From NCBI RefSeq assembly GCF_001613245.1, contig NZ_BDBZ01000007.1, positions 186,001-250,000 of the forward strand: a DNA stretch of 64,000 nucleotides, written 5' to 3'. The notes under the pieces were generated by a model. That model made no database searches. It was given only the letters and a program-made list of their open reading frames with translations, and was not told the DNA's origin. Of the stretch, positions 19,669-28,899 are shown one piece after another. The position numbers and the translations under genes are program-made. The stretch is from Nocardia speluncae NBRC 108251 (GTDB lineage Bacteria; Actinomycetota; Actinomycetes; Mycobacteriales; Mycobacteriaceae). Position 1 is the stretch's first letter. Every line of letters begins with the position of its first letter.

Positions 19669-19871
19669 CACGATTTCCTTCTGTCCTGGGTCGGGAACGA
19701 TCAAGCGTACTTTCCGGCTGCGCCGGTGCGGCCAGCCGAGGCTATGGGGGCGTCGCGTACCGGGCCAGAGTTCGGTTCGGGGCGATTCCAACTATGCCCG
19801 TGTCGTGTCCGGTCGGTGGAGGGCTTCCGGGGGGCCGTGGTGTTCCGAGTGGTCACAATCGCGTGAATCGT

Positions 19872-19900
19872 CAGACAAAACATGGAATGTGTCTTACTGT
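19872..19900 (+). promoter_or_regulatory. P450 promoter (leaderless) with operator-like palindrome
   Basis: CAGACA (19872-19877) and TACTGT (19895-19900) are separated by 17 bases, and the ATG of the P450 gene follows six bases later with no ribosome site. Between the hexamers an imperfect palindrome, GACAAAACATGGAATGTGTC (19874-19893), spans the spacer. Steric repression by the TetR protein encoded directly after the P450 is the natural inference. Confidence 0.55.
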
Positions 19901-19906
19901 CGTGAC

Positions 19907-21130
19907 ATGACCGGCTATGCGTATCAGAACGAGGCGTTTTTCGAGCTGCGCTCGGGTGAGACTTGGCGGTCGCCGTGGGCGATGTACGCCGCGTTGCGGG
20001 AGCATGATCCGGTGCACCGGGTCGTGCCGCCGAAACAACCGGCGGACGACTACTGGGTGCTGACCCGGCACGAGCACGTGCACGCGGCGGCGCGCGATGT
20101 CGCCACGTTTTCTTCCGGTCAGGGCCTGACCGTGGAGTACGGCGAACTGGAGAAGATCAACCTCACCGACAATCCGCCGATGGTGATGCAGGACCCACCC
20201 GAACACACCGAATTCCGCAAACTGGTGGCCGCGGGCTTCACACCGCGGCAGGTGGCGGAGGTGGAACCGGTGGTCCGCCGGTTCGTCCGGCAGCGGCTGG
20301 ACCGGCTGGCCGAACAGGGCGGCGGCGATATCGTCACCGATCTGTTCAAACCCCTGCCCACCATGGTGGTGGCCTATTACCTGGGCGTTCCCGAGGAGGA
20401 CCGGCCGCTTTTCGACGGGTGGACCGATGCTGTCGTCGCGGCGAGTACCCAGCGCACCGTGGATGCGCAGGCGGCGTCGATGCAGATGCTGGGCTATTTC
20501 GCCGAACTGATCAAGCGGCGGCGCACCGACCCGGGCGACGATACCGTCTCGCTGCTGGTGCAGGCCGGGATCGCGGCCGACGAGGCCGACGTGAACGGGC
20601 TGGTACAGATCCTGGCCTACACCTGGACGATGGTTTCCGGCGGAAACGACACCACCACCGGGCTCCTGGGCGGTGCCGTGCAACTGCTACAGCTGCACCC
20701 CGAGCAGCGGGCCGCGCTGGCCGCCGACCCCGAACAGATCCGGCCCGCGATCGAGGAATTCGCCCGGCTCACCTCCCCGGTGCAGGGGCTGGCCCGCACC
20801 ACGACGCGGGATGTAGAGATCGCCGGCCGGACGATCCCGGCGGGCCGTAAGGTACTGCTGGTGTACGGCTCGGCGAACCGCGACGAACGGGCCTTCGGCG
20901 CCGATGCCGCGGAACTACAGATCGACCGCAACCCGCAGCGCATCATGACCTTCGGCCACGGCCCGCACCATTGCCTCGGTGCGGCGGCCGCCCGGATGCA
21001 GGCGCGGGTGGCGCTGGAGGAACTACTCGACCGCTTCCCGGAGTACCACGTGGATATCGACGCCGTCACCTACGCCCCCGGCCCATACGTCCGGCGTCCC
21101 AACAGCGTTCCGTTCCGGTGTGCGGCATGA
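19907..21130 (+). CDS. Cytochrome P450
   Basis: A 407-residue soluble bacterial P450 monooxygenase; substrate unknown. The I-helix oxygen-activation motif SGGNDTTTG lies at about residue 243. The ExxR motif (EFAR) is near 286, and the heme-binding loop FGHGPHHCLG has the cysteine ligand at C356. The N-terminus has no membrane anchor. I start it at ATG 19907 because a TAnnnT hexamer ends seven bases upstream and no ribosome site exists; upstream extension is out of character. The stop overlaps the TetR gene as ATGA. No ferredoxin gene is adjacent, so electrons come from elsewhere. Confidence 0.93.
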   Translation: MTGYAYQNEAFFELRSGETWRSPWAMYAALREHDPVHRVVPPKQPADDYWVLTRHEHVHAAARDVATFSSGQGLTVEYGELEKINLTDNPPMVMQDPPEHTEFRKLVAAGFTPRQVAEVEPVVRRFVRQRLDRLAEQGGGDIVTDLFKPLPTMVVAYYLGVPEEDRPLFDGWTDAVVAASTQRTVDAQAASMQMLGYFAELIKRRRTDPGDDTVSLLVQAGIAADEADVNGLVQILAYTWTMVSGGNDTTTGLLGGAVQLLQLHPEQRAALAADPEQIRPAIEEFARLTSPVQGLARTTTRDVEIAGRTIPAGRKVLLVYGSANRDERAFGADAAELQIDRNPQRIMTFGHGPHHCLGAAAARMQARVALEELLDRFPEYHVDIDAVTYAPGPYVRRPNSVPFRCAA

Positions 21131-21765
21131 GCGAGCCGGGTTCGGGGCGGCGGAGCGTCACCCTGACGGGGCGGCGCACGAGTGGCGACTGGCTCGCCGG
21201 TGGGCGCACCGAACTGGCGGCGGAGCGAGTTCTGGATGCCGTCCGGGCCTTGGTGATCGACAAGGGCGCCGGAGCCGTCGGTATGGCCGAGATCGCCGAA
21301 GCCGCAGGTTGTTCGCGCGCCACGCTCTACCGGTATTTCGACAGCCGGCAGTCGCTGTATGTGGCCTTCGCCGGACGGGAGGCGACCCGGCTGATCGAAC
21401 GGGTCTGGCGGGACCAGCGATTGGACGGTCCCGACCGGGCCGAACGTCTCCTGGACGGCATCACCGCCACCCTGGCCGAAACCCGGAAAACTGCCCATCT
21501 GGCGGTCTGGTTCGAACCGGCGAATGCGGGAATCGTGGCGCGATTGTCGGATTCGTCAACGGTGATCGACGCCCTCGTCACCGCCTTCGTCGCCCGGTTC
21601 CGGCCCGATCTGCCGCCCGCCGCGGCGCAGCGGCTGGGCCGGTGGGCGGTGCGGATCATGGTGTCGCTGCTGACCCTGCCGCCCGCGGACGCGGCCGAGG
21701 AGCGTGCGCTGCTGAGCGATTTCCTGCTGCCGTTCCTGCTGGATCCGCGGTTGCCGATCGCCTGA
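21127..21765 (+). CDS. TetR family regulator of the P450 gene (inferred)
   Basis: A 212-residue repressor with a helix-turn-helix at about residues 54-75 (MAEIAEAAGCSRATLYRYFD). The C-terminal ligand domain is all helical and includes a WAVRIMVSLLTLPPAD stretch. It starts at ATG overlapping the P450 stop, so the two are co-transcribed. Auto-repression through the palindrome at 19874-19893 is likely but not shown. The ligand is probably the P450 substrate or product. Confidence 0.85.
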   Translation: MSEPGSGRRSVTLTGRRTSGDWLAGGRTELAAERVLDAVRALVIDKGAGAVGMAEIAEAAGCSRATLYRYFDSRQSLYVAFAGREATRLIERVWRDQRLDGPDRAERLLDGITATLAETRKTAHLAVWFEPANAGIVARLSDSSTVIDALVTAFVARFRPDLPPAAAQRLGRWAVRIMVSLLTLPPADAAEERALLSDFLLPFLLDPRLPIA

Positions 21766-21908
21766 AACCGGCCCCATACCTGCTCGGTTCATGGTTCGTT
21801 GCACGAAGTGTGCAGGCCGCCCGGGACAGATCTGCTGGGCCCTCGGCGAGCGCGGAGCCAGGTTATCCGACCCGGCACGAGCGGACCTTCGGTGTCGGAG
21901 GCCTGCGG

Positions 21909-21920
21909 TAGCTTGGCGCC
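21909..21920 (+). promoter_or_regulatory. Leaderless -10 for the MDMPI-type gene
   Basis: TAGCTT at 21909-21914 is followed by six bases and then the ATG at 21921, with no ribosome-binding sequence. This is the usual arrangement of leaderless actinobacterial genes. No clear -35 is visible. Confidence 0.5.
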
Positions 21921-22667
21921 ATGAGCGCGCCGTCCGGTCTCGACTTTCCACTGCTGCTGGCCGATTTCCAGGGCGAGTTCCTCGCCTCGATTCCCGACGC
22001 CGATCCGGCGGCCATCGTCCCGGCGTGTGGCGACTGGACGGTCCGCGAACTCGTGGAACATCTCGCGTTCGTGCATCATTGGGCTGCCGCGAATGCGCGC
22101 GCCCGGAAGGCGACCCGCCTGGGGGACGGTCCGTTCGACCTCGCCGGCCACTACGCCGCCTGCGCCGCGGAACTACGCGAAGCTTTCGCGGAACTGGATC
22201 CGGCGGCGACCGCCCGGATCCTGGCGTATCCGGATCCGATGGGGGAGGGGCCGGTGTCGTTCTGGCATCGCCGGCAGGTCCACGAAACCCTCGTCCACGG
22301 GCACGATCTGCGCGCCGCGATCGTGGGTAAGGCCGCACTCGGCCTGATCCGGGCTGTGCCGGAGGTCTGGGCGGATGCCGTCGACGAGGTGGTTTCGGTC
22401 TTCTACCCCCGCCAGGTCGGTACCGGCCGGAGGCAACCGCTACCGGCTCCGTTCGCCGTGGTGGCCACGGATGTCGACCCTGCTCGTGGGTGGGTGCTCG
22501 GCGGCGCCGGCCACGATATCGACGAGGTACCGCTGCGGGTCTCGGGCGCCGCCGAGGGACTGGCGCTGCTGCTGTGGGGCCGGATCACTGTGGACGAGGC
22601 CGGACTGACCGTCGACGGTAGTCGCGCCGATCTGGACGTGCTGCTCAGGGAACCGGTCGTTCCCTGA
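21921..22667 (+). CDS. Maleylpyruvate isomerase-type, mycothiol-dependent family protein
   Basis: A 248-residue protein of the MDMPI/DinB-like fold. The N-terminal helical bundle has the family pattern VPACGDWTVRELVEHLAFVH near residues 33-52, and histidines in FWHRRQVHETLVHGHDL (about 114-130) could bind metal. The C-terminal domain (GAAEGLALLLWGRI) is the MDMPI C-terminal type. Founding members isomerise maleylpyruvate using mycothiol; most relatives are uncharacterised. It seems to be a single-gene unit with a leaderless start. Confidence 0.8.
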   Translation: MSAPSGLDFPLLLADFQGEFLASIPDADPAAIVPACGDWTVRELVEHLAFVHHWAAANARARKATRLGDGPFDLAGHYAACAAELREAFAELDPAATARILAYPDPMGEGPVSFWHRRQVHETLVHGHDLRAAIVGKAALGLIRAVPEVWADAVDEVVSVFYPRQVGTGRRQPLPAPFAVVATDVDPARGWVLGGAGHDIDEVPLRVSGAAEGLALLLWGRITVDEAGLTVDGSRADLDVLLREPVVP

Positions 22668-22686
22668 CCGGCCTCGGAAGCCGGTC
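22666..22686 (+). terminator. Weak hairpin after the MDMPI gene
   Basis: A 7-base stem (GACCGGC/GCCGGTC) with a 7-base loop begins inside the stop codon of the MDMPI-type gene. It is weak alone but lies in the right place, between convergent genes. Confidence 0.4.
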
Positions 22687-22777
22687 GGTGCTGGGCTGTC
22701 GTACCGCCGCGCCGAACCGGTCCGTCTTTCTACCGAGCCGAGACCGGCCCGTCACCCCGCTGAAGCGACCCGGGCGG

Positions 22778-23794
22778 TCACGCCGCCGTGACGAAACCGT
22801 TCGCGACCATCCAGTCCCGCGCGACCTCCGCAGGTTCGCGCCCCTCCACATCGACCAGCCGGTTCAGTTCCGTGATCGACTCGTTGGTCAGCAACCGCGA
22901 TATGGGTGTCATGATCGCGGTGACCTCCGGGTGCGCGTCGGCGAATTCCGCTCGCATCACCAGCGCCGCATTGTACTTCGGGAAGAAGGCACGGTCATCG
23001 GCCAGCAGGACCAGGTCCAGCGCGGGGATCCGGCCGTCGGTGGCCGCAACCGAACCGAACGCGCACTGGCGGGCATCGGCGGTCGCCTGGAAGACGACGG
23101 CGTCCTGCACGATCCGTTTGGTCACCCGGCTCTCGTCGATACCGTAGGCGCGGGCCATACCCGGATAGCCGTCCTGGCGCACATTGAATTCGGTGCCGAC
23201 GCAGGTGGCGGCCGCGGCGGGATCGGTGGCGACGAGTTCGGCGTAATCCGACAGCGACCACACGCCGGTTCTTTCGGCGGTGCGCCGGGCGGTGGCCAGC
23301 GCGTAGGTGTTGTTCATCGGCGCCATCGCCTCCCAGGTCATTGCGTGGGCTGCCCGGTCGGCGTCGCGGACCGCCTCGAACTGGCCCTGTTCGTCCGGGA
23401 CCGGTGTCTCGTTGCCCAGATAGTTGACCCAGCCCGTTCCGGTGTAGTCGTAGGCGATATCGATCTGACCGCTGAGCTGGGCGTCGCGCAAACTGTTGGA
23501 ACCCTGGATGTTCGTCAGATCGCGTACGTCGGCGCCGGCCGCGACCAACGCGAATTCGATGATGTAGCCGAGTGTCTGCTGTTCGGTGAAATCCTTGGAC
23601 CCCACCGTGACGGGGACACCCTCGAGCGCGGGCACCGGCCGGATACTGCCGGGCCCCACCCGCAGCGGTACGGCACTACCGGATTGCAGGCCGCAACCCG
23701 CGAGCAGTACGACCCCGGTGAGCAACAGAACACACAGCATGCGGCGCCGCCCGGTCCTGCGCACCGCATCCAGGCGAGCCGAGCGCGCGCTCAT
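22778..23794 (-). CDS. Osmolyte-type ABC transporter substrate-binding lipoprotein
   Basis: A 338-residue OpuAC/ProX-type binding protein for glycine betaine, choline or a related quaternary amine. The signal peptide (RRMLCVLLLTGVVLLAGC) ends in a lipobox, so the cysteine is the lipid anchor. The block VTVGSKDFTEQQTLGYII is the family's usual start. I use ATG 23794 because it overlaps the permease stop as ATGA; a longer in-frame start would only add a basic stretch. It is the last gene of a four-gene minus-strand operon. Confidence 0.88.
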   Translation of the reverse strand: MSARSARLDAVRRTGRRRMLCVLLLTGVVLLAGCGLQSGSAVPLRVGPGSIRPVPALEGVPVTVGSKDFTEQQTLGYIIEFALVAAGADVRDLTNIQGSNSLRDAQLSGQIDIAYDYTGTGWVNYLGNETPVPDEQGQFEAVRDADRAAHAMTWEAMAPMNNTYALATARRTAERTGVWSLSDYAELVATDPAAAATCVGTEFNVRQDGYPGMARAYGIDESRVTKRIVQDAVVFQATADARQCAFGSVAATDGRIPALDLVLLADDRAFFPKYNAALVMRAEFADAHPEVTAIMTPISRLLTNESITELNRLVDVEGREPAEVARDWMVANGFVTAA

Positions 23795-24567
23795 CGCAGC
23801 CCCCTCGGCCCGAGCATGCGCTCGGCGACGGCGCCCAGCCAATCCACCAGCAGCGCCAGCGCGACCGCCAGCACCGCGCCGACGACCAGGGTGACGTTAT
23901 CGCGCAGTTTGTATCCGGTGTCGATGAGAATCCCGAGCCCGCCGGCGCTCACCAGGAACGAGAGGGTCGCGGTGCCCACGGCCAGTACCAGCGAGGTGCG
24001 CAGACCGGCCAGGATATAGGGGACGGCCAGCGGGAATTCGATCCGCCGCAGCACCGTCGGCGCCGACATCCCCTGTCCGCGCCCGGCATCGATGAGCAGC
24101 GGATCCACCTGCTGGTAACCGAGGATGGTGTTGCGCAGCACCGGCAGCAGCGAATAGAACGCGATCGGCGCGACACCGATCCAGAACCCCGTGGTCCTGG
24201 TGGCCAGGTAGAACAGCACGATCAACCCGATGGCGGGCGCGGCCGCGCCGATGTTGGCGATACCGACGAACAACGGCGCGAGCCTTCGGTAACCGGGTCG
24301 GGTGAGCAGGGTGCCCAGCGGTACCGCGACGGCGATCACGATCAGCACCACCGTGGCGCTGATGAGTACGTGCTGCCACGTAACGGTGGCGATATTGCTT
24401 GCGTTGAGGCTGGCCTGCTGGGTGACGGTCAGGTCACGCCGCAACGCCCACACCAGCACGCCGACCGTGAGCAGCACGACGAGGACGGGTTGGACGAGCA
24501 GCCGCGCGCCGTCCGCCCGCCGCAGCGCCGGGGGATTTCCGGTATCGGGTGCGAGGTGGGCTGTCAT
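23791..24567 (-). CDS. Osmolyte-type ABC transporter permease (second permease)
   Basis: A 258-residue membrane permease with about six helices. The cytoplasmic coupling loop LIDAGRGQGMSAPTVLRRIEFPLA is the BPD-type EAA loop (residues about 161-184, read in two pieces). It overlaps the ATPase gene and the binding-protein gene by four bases on each side. With the permease at 25741 it should form the heterodimeric channel, as in OpuC-type systems. Confidence 0.88.
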   Translation of the reverse strand: MTAHLAPDTGNPPALRRADGARLLVQPVLVVLLTVGVLVWALRRDLTVTQQASLNASNIATVTWQHVLISATVVLIVIAVAVPLGTLLTRPGYRRLAPLFVGIANIGAAAPAIGLIVLFYLATRTTGFWIGVAPIAFYSLLPVLRNTILGYQQVDPLLIDAGRGQGMSAPTVLRRIEFPLAVPYILAGLRTSLVLAVGTATLSFLVSAGGLGILIDTGYKLRDNVTLVVGAVLAVALALLVDWLGAVAERMLGPRGLR

Positions 24568-25748
24568 GCCGGTGCTTCCGTCGCCGGTGCACCACCGTGC
24601 TCGGCGCGTAGCGCCGACAGATGGGCGACGAGCGTATCGATGGTGATCAGACCGGCGTATTCGCCGCGCGGCCCGGTGACCACACCGGTGGCGTTGCGGT
24701 CGGTGAGCAATGCCTCCAGACCGTCTTGCAACGTCGATGCCATGGACAGGGTTTCACCGAGCGGGGTCCCGGCGTCGCGGACCGCCGGGGCGTGCGCGAG
24801 CTGTTCGGACGAGACCCAGCGCAGCGGGCGGCGGCGGGCATCGAGGACCAGGGCCCAGTCCTTGTTCGCCACCACCGCGCGGGCGGTACCGATCGAATCG
24901 TTCTCGGTGACAGTGGGGCAGTCGCCGAGCTCGACATCCCGGATACGGGTCAGTGTCAGCTGTTTCAGGGAGGCATCGGCGCCGACGAAACCGGCCACCG
25001 TATCGTCGGCCGGATCGGCCAGGATCGCGGCGGGAGTGTCGTACTGCAGGATGCGGGACCGGTCGCCGAGCACTGCGATCCGGTCGCCGAGCTTGACCGC
25101 CTCGTTGAAATCGTGGGTGACGAACACGATCGTCTTGCCCAGTTCCGCCTGCAAACGCAGCAGCTCGTCCTGTAGCAGCCCGCGGGTGATCGGGTCGACG
25201 GCGCCGAACGGCTCATCCATCAGCAACACCGGCGGATCGGCGGCCAGCGCCCGCGCCACCCCGACCCGCTGCTGCTGGCCTCCCGACAGTTGCCGCGGAT
25301 AACGGCGCCGGTACGTGCCCGGATCCAGACCCACCAGCTCCAGCATTTCGTCGGTGCGCGCGGCGATCCGCTTGCGGTCCCAGCCGATGAGACCCGGGAC
25401 GGTAGCGATATTGCGGGCGACCGTCATATGGGGGAAAAGGCCCGCCTGCTGGATCGAATACCCGATCCCGCGGCGTAACCGGTCCGGATCCATCGTCGCG
25501 GCGTCGCGGCCGTCGATCGTCACCGTGCCGGAGGTGGGTTCGATCAGTCGGTTGATCATCCGCATGGTGGTGGTCTTCCCGCAGCCCGAAGGCCCTACCA
25601 GAACCACGATCTCGCCCGCCGGAATGGTCATCGACACCGCGTCGACGGCCGGATGCGGCTGGCCCGGATAATGTTTGGTGACAGCGTCGAGCACGATCTC
25701 GACACCGGAAACCGCCGATTTGCCGGTGGCGGTAGCAGTATCAGTCAC
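24564..25748 (-). CDS. ABC transporter ATPase with CBS domains (OpuCA/ProV-like)
   Basis: A 394-residue ATP-binding subunit. Walker A is GPSGCGKTT (near residue 52), the signature is LSGGQQQRVGVARAL, Walker B is VLLMDEPFGAVD, and the switch histidine lies in IVFVTHDF. After about residue 250 come two CBS-type repeats (for example ALVLDARRRPLRWVSSEQL and ATGVVTGPRGEYAGLITID), which in osmolyte importers sense ionic strength or nucleotides. It overlaps both flanking permease genes. Confidence 0.9.
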   Translation of the reverse strand: MTDTATATGKSAVSGVEIVLDAVTKHYPGQPHPAVDAVSMTIPAGEIVVLVGPSGCGKTTTMRMINRLIEPTSGTVTIDGRDAATMDPDRLRRGIGYSIQQAGLFPHMTVARNIATVPGLIGWDRKRIAARTDEMLELVGLDPGTYRRRYPRQLSGGQQQRVGVARALAADPPVLLMDEPFGAVDPITRGLLQDELLRLQAELGKTIVFVTHDFNEAVKLGDRIAVLGDRSRILQYDTPAAILADPADDTVAGFVGADASLKQLTLTRIRDVELGDCPTVTENDSIGTARAVVANKDWALVLDARRRPLRWVSSEQLAHAPAVRDAGTPLGETLSMASTLQDGLEALLTDRNATGVVTGPRGEYAGLITIDTLVAHLSALRAEHGGAPATEAPA

Positions 25749-26484
25749 GGATCCCCCTCGGAACGGTGAAACGGCCGACGAGCAGGAAGATCCCGTCGAG
25801 CAGTAGGGCGAGTACGACGATGAGCACCGTGCCCGTCAGCGCCTGCGGCACCGCGTTCGGGCTGCCGAGCCGGGCCAGACCCGAAAAGATCAGATTGCCC
25901 AGGCCCGGCCCCTTGGCGTAGGCGGCGAGGGCGAGAATGCCCATGATGAGTTGAGTGCTGATCCGTATCCCGGTGAGAATCGACGGCCAGGCCAGCGGAA
26001 GTTCCACCGCGGTCAGGACTCGCAACCGGTTCATCCCGACCCCGCGCGCCGCATCGACGACGGCCGGGTCCACCGCGGACAGGCCCACCAGGGTGTTGCG
26101 CAGAATCGGCAGCAGTGCGTAGAGCACCAGGGCGATCACCGTCGGCACGACCCCCAATCCGAATACCGGGATGAGCAGTCCGAGCAGCGCGAACGACGGC
26201 ACGGTGAGAATGGTGCCGGCCACGGCGGTGGCGGCCGCGGAACCGACCGGGCTGCGGTAGACGAGCACACCGATCAGCACCGCGATCGCGGTCGCGATCA
26301 ACAGTGATTGCAGTACGGCCGAGACGTGCAGATACGAATCCACGAAAAGCTGGTGGCGACGCTCCACCACGAAGGTCCACAACGTGTCCAGGATCAGACC
26401 TCCACCTGTCCGGTGCGACCAGGCTGTCGCGGCCTCGCCACGACCGGACCGGGTACCGGCGCGGCACGTCGCCGGCGAGAGCAT
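25741..26484 (-). CDS. Osmolyte-type ABC transporter permease (first gene of operon)
   Basis: Up to 247 residues with about five membrane helices and the EAA-type loop DAARGVGMNRLRVLTAVELP. Together with the downstream ATPase, permease and lipoprotein it forms a full importer. The start is uncertain: ATG 26484 has no ribosome site and adds about 30 atypical residues. A GGAGG at about 26398-26402 has no ATG or GTG at proper distance, so the true start may be a CTG or TTG just below 26400. The domain itself begins near 26390. Confidence 0.8.
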   Translation of the reverse strand: MLSPATCRAGTRSGRGEAATAWSHRTGGGLILDTLWTFVVERRHQLFVDSYLHVSAVLQSLLIATAIAVLIGVLVYRSPVGSAAATAVAGTILTVPSFALLGLLIPVFGLGVVPTVIALVLYALLPILRNTLVGLSAVDPAVVDAARGVGMNRLRVLTAVELPLAWPSILTGIRISTQLIMGILALAAYAKGPGLGNLIFSGLARLGSPNAVPQALTGTVLIVVLALLLDGIFLLVGRFTVPRGIRD

Positions 26485-26617
26485 ACGGGTGGTGCCCGGC
26501 TATTGCGCGCCGCGCACATCGGGCCCGCAGTGAGGAATGCCCATTCCCGACAAGATCGAAACCCAATCGGCGCCGGCTGCAGCGGTACCCCCACCTCGGC
26601 CGGTGCCGGGACGGGAC

Positions 26618-26734
26618 TTATTTGCCGTCGTTGCCGGGGGATTCGGGCTCGTCCGGGCGTCGGCCCGTCAACCGCCGGTAGCCGACGACTACGGCGACGA
26701 GTATCGCGATACCGGCGATCACGAGTAGTTCCAT
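26618..26734 (-). CDS. 38-residue single-helix membrane protein
   Basis: A short ORF beginning MELLVIAGIAILVAVVVGYR and ending in a charged tail rich in Pro, Glu and Asp. It has one membrane helix and a positive-inside flank (YRRLTGRR). It lies 55 bases after the decarboxylase stop, on the same strand. The ribosome site is weak. Such small membrane proteins are common in actinobacteria, and no function is known. Confidence 0.45.
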   Translation of the reverse strand: MELLVIAGIAILVAVVVGYRRLTGRRPDEPESPGNDGK

Positions 26735-26789
26735 GGTGGGCGCGTACCCCGCACCACGCGGCCGAATCAGGCGAAAGCCCGGCGCCGGG

Positions 26790-28310
26790 TCAGCCGGCCA
26801 CGACCCGGATCTGCTGCAATTCGGGGTCCGAGGCATCGGGCAGATTCATCCCGTGATCGTGACCGGTGCGCAAATAGTCCAGAACACCCACCCCGAGCCG
26901 TTCGCCGGGGATCACCGCGGGTATTCCCGGCGGATACGGGGTGAGTTGTTCGGCCGCGATCCGGCCCGCAGCCTTGCCGATCGGCACCATTTCGGTGGGG
27001 CCGAAGAACGCGTCGCGGGGCAACATCGTGGTCTCCAACAGCAATTCGTCCGGCCCGGGGACCCTGATCTTCTGCGGTGAATCGCTGGGGCGGGCCTGCG
27101 CCTGCCACTCGCGCATTGCCGCAACCAAGGTCTCGACCGTCCCCGCATCGTCGGCGAAGGACAGGGTGGCCAGCAACCGCCGATGATCGCTGAGCCCCAG
27201 ATCGATCCGGCGATTGTTGCGCAGCCAGGCGTCGGCTTCGTACCCGCTGACTCCGGTCTCGGAGATATCCAGCAGAACCTGCAAGCGGTCGAGGTCGTGT
27301 GACGCTTCGACTCCGAGGAGGTCCTCCTCCATGACTTCGATCCCCGGAATCCGGTCGAGTTCGGTGCGGGCCTGCCGGGCCGTGCGCAATGCGTTGTCGA
27401 AGATCTCGCGGCCCTGCTGCACCATCTGCCGGCGCCAGCCGTCGAGCGCGGTGTAGATCAGCACATTGGGGCTGGTGGTCATCAGCAGATCCGCGCAATG
27501 CCGTAGCCGCACCGGGTCGACGAGATCACCCTGCAGATGGAAAACCGAGCCCTGCTCGAACCCGGCGCCCATTTTGTGCACGCTCACCACACAGACATCC
27601 GCGCCCGCATCCATCGCCCAGGTCGGCAGATCGGGGTGGAACGGCAAGTGCGCGCCCCATGCTTCGTCCACGATCAGCGGTTTCCCGCGTTCGTGGCATA
27701 CCCGGGCGATCCCTTCGATATCGGCGCAGGTGCCGTACGGGCTGGGGCTCACGATCAGGGCACCCGCGGCGTCGGGGTTTTCGTCCCACGCCCGGCGAAC
27801 CTGCGCGGGCGACGGGGGATGGGTGAAATGGCGTCCGATATCCCAGCGCGGCGTGATCCAGCGGGGCTGAACCCCGGAGAAGATCAGACCGGCCACGATG
27901 GATTTATGGCAGTCGCGCGCAACGAGCAGGCCCCCGTTGCCACCACCGGCGACAGCCATCATCGCGGCTTTGACCGACAGCGAACTGCCGCAGGTGGAAA
28001 AGTACGTGCGCTCCGCATTGACCGCGTCGGCCATGAGCTCTTCCGCGTGCGCGAGATATCCACCGTGCGACAACCGGTCGTCGAGGCCCGGCGCCGCGAG
28101 CACATCCGAAGCGAACGCATCCCGACCGATGACGGCAAGTACTCGCTCGTCGACACCGCGGCCCTGCCGGTGCCCCGGGGGAGTGAACCCGTAGCGGCCC
28201 AGCCGCTGGTAGTCGGCGAGCGCTTCCAGCATCGGCGCCCGGGACTGGTCCGGATGTTCCCGGGTTCTGCTCTCGGCGCGCACGTCCCGGACACCGTCCT
28301 CAGTGCCCAC
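26790..28310 (-). CDS. Orn/Lys/Arg decarboxylase-family PLP enzyme
   Basis: A 506-residue fold-type I PLP enzyme of the Orn/Lys/Arg decarboxylase major-domain family. The PLP lysine is in CVVSVHKMGAGFEQGS. The aspartate pairing with the pyridine ring is in PLIVDEAWGAHLPF, and the N-terminal block FTPPGHRQGRGVDERVL is typical. It lacks the wing domain of the large E. coli enzymes and is near the size of the short actinobacterial and Bacillus forms, whose substrate (arginine, lysine or ornithine) cannot be told here. It starts at GTG with GGGAG upstream and overlaps the previous gene by 11 bases. Confidence 0.85.
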   Translation of the reverse strand: MGTEDGVRDVRAESRTREHPDQSRAPMLEALADYQRLGRYGFTPPGHRQGRGVDERVLAVIGRDAFASDVLAAPGLDDRLSHGGYLAHAEELMADAVNAERTYFSTCGSSLSVKAAMMAVAGGGNGGLLVARDCHKSIVAGLIFSGVQPRWITPRWDIGRHFTHPPSPAQVRRAWDENPDAAGALIVSPSPYGTCADIEGIARVCHERGKPLIVDEAWGAHLPFHPDLPTWAMDAGADVCVVSVHKMGAGFEQGSVFHLQGDLVDPVRLRHCADLLMTTSPNVLIYTALDGWRRQMVQQGREIFDNALRTARQARTELDRIPGIEVMEEDLLGVEASHDLDRLQVLLDISETGVSGYEADAWLRNNRRIDLGLSDHRRLLATLSFADDAGTVETLVAAMREWQAQARPSDSPQKIRVPGPDELLLETTMLPRDAFFGPTEMVPIGKAAGRIAAEQLTPYPPGIPAVIPGERLGVGVLDYLRTGHDHGMNLPDASDPELQQIRVVAG

Positions 28311-28749
28311 GCTGCTCCCGCAGAGTCGCCCCTTCTCCTGACTTCACCCGGCGATGTTCGGCGATCACCATCGCAATGCCGGCCACCAGGCACACCGCGC
28401 CGCAGATACCCGCGATAACGGCCCAGCCCGCGAATCCGTAGCCGGCTGCGGTGAGGGTCAGCGCCACCAGCACGATGCCGATTGCGGTGAGGATGATGCC
28501 CGGCCAGTTCCGGGCAACCTCGATGGATTCCCCGGCATGCGAGCGCGTGGTCCGCGAATCGTCCGGGAAACGATGTTCGTACGGGATGTTGTGTGGACCG
28601 CTGCTGGGCGGCGGTGGCGGATTGACACGGCGTTGGGGGGCGCCGCCGGTCTGCGGTTGCGGTGTGCTGCCGCGTTGCAGGCCACCGCTGGGATGCGGTG
28701 GCGTATCACTACGTCGCTGCGGTTCGTCGGGTCCGGAGACCATGATCAT
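28300..28749 (-). CDS. UsfY-like membrane protein with proline-rich N-terminus
   Basis: A 149-residue protein. Residues 1-60 are rich in Pro, Gly and Gln and look disordered. The block DDSRTTRSHAGESIEVARNW resembles the start of mycobacterial UsfY (from memory). Two membrane helices then follow (GIILTAIGIVLVALTLTAAG and WAVIAGICGAVCLVAGIAMV), and the end is AEHRRVKSGEG. UsfY lies beside sigF in mycobacteria and its role is unknown; no sigma factor is nearby here. It overlaps the decarboxylase start by 11 bases. Confidence 0.6.
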   Translation of the reverse strand: MIMVSGPDEPQRRSDTPPHPSGGLQRGSTPQPQTGGAPQRRVNPPPPPSSGPHNIPYEHRFPDDSRTTRSHAGESIEVARNWPGIILTAIGIVLVALTLTAAGYGFAGWAVIAGICGAVCLVAGIAMVIAEHRRVKSGEGATLREQRGH

Positions 28750-28843
28750 GTCCTTCCTGTCGGCCTTCCGACCAGGGACTTCGGCCCGAATACCCGCTCA
28801 TCGGGTGTTGAATCATCGCCCTCTCCGCTACTGGGCCACCGGG

Positions 28844-28876
28844 CACCGGCCACCGACTGGAGGCGGGTGGCCGGTG
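28844..28876 (-). terminator. Hairpin after the ChaB/39-codon pair
   Basis: An 11-base perfect stem (CACCGGCCACC and complement) with an 11-base loop, 24 bases beyond the stop of the 39-codon ORF. It divides that unit from the UsfY-like gene. Confidence 0.7.
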
Positions 28877-28899
28877 GCCGTGAGCGCATCGGGGCAGGA

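Noticed and set aside
19669..19860. Possible SAM riboswitch before metY
   Set aside because: No SAM-I or SAM-IV core could be found in the upstream 190 bases on the minus strand.
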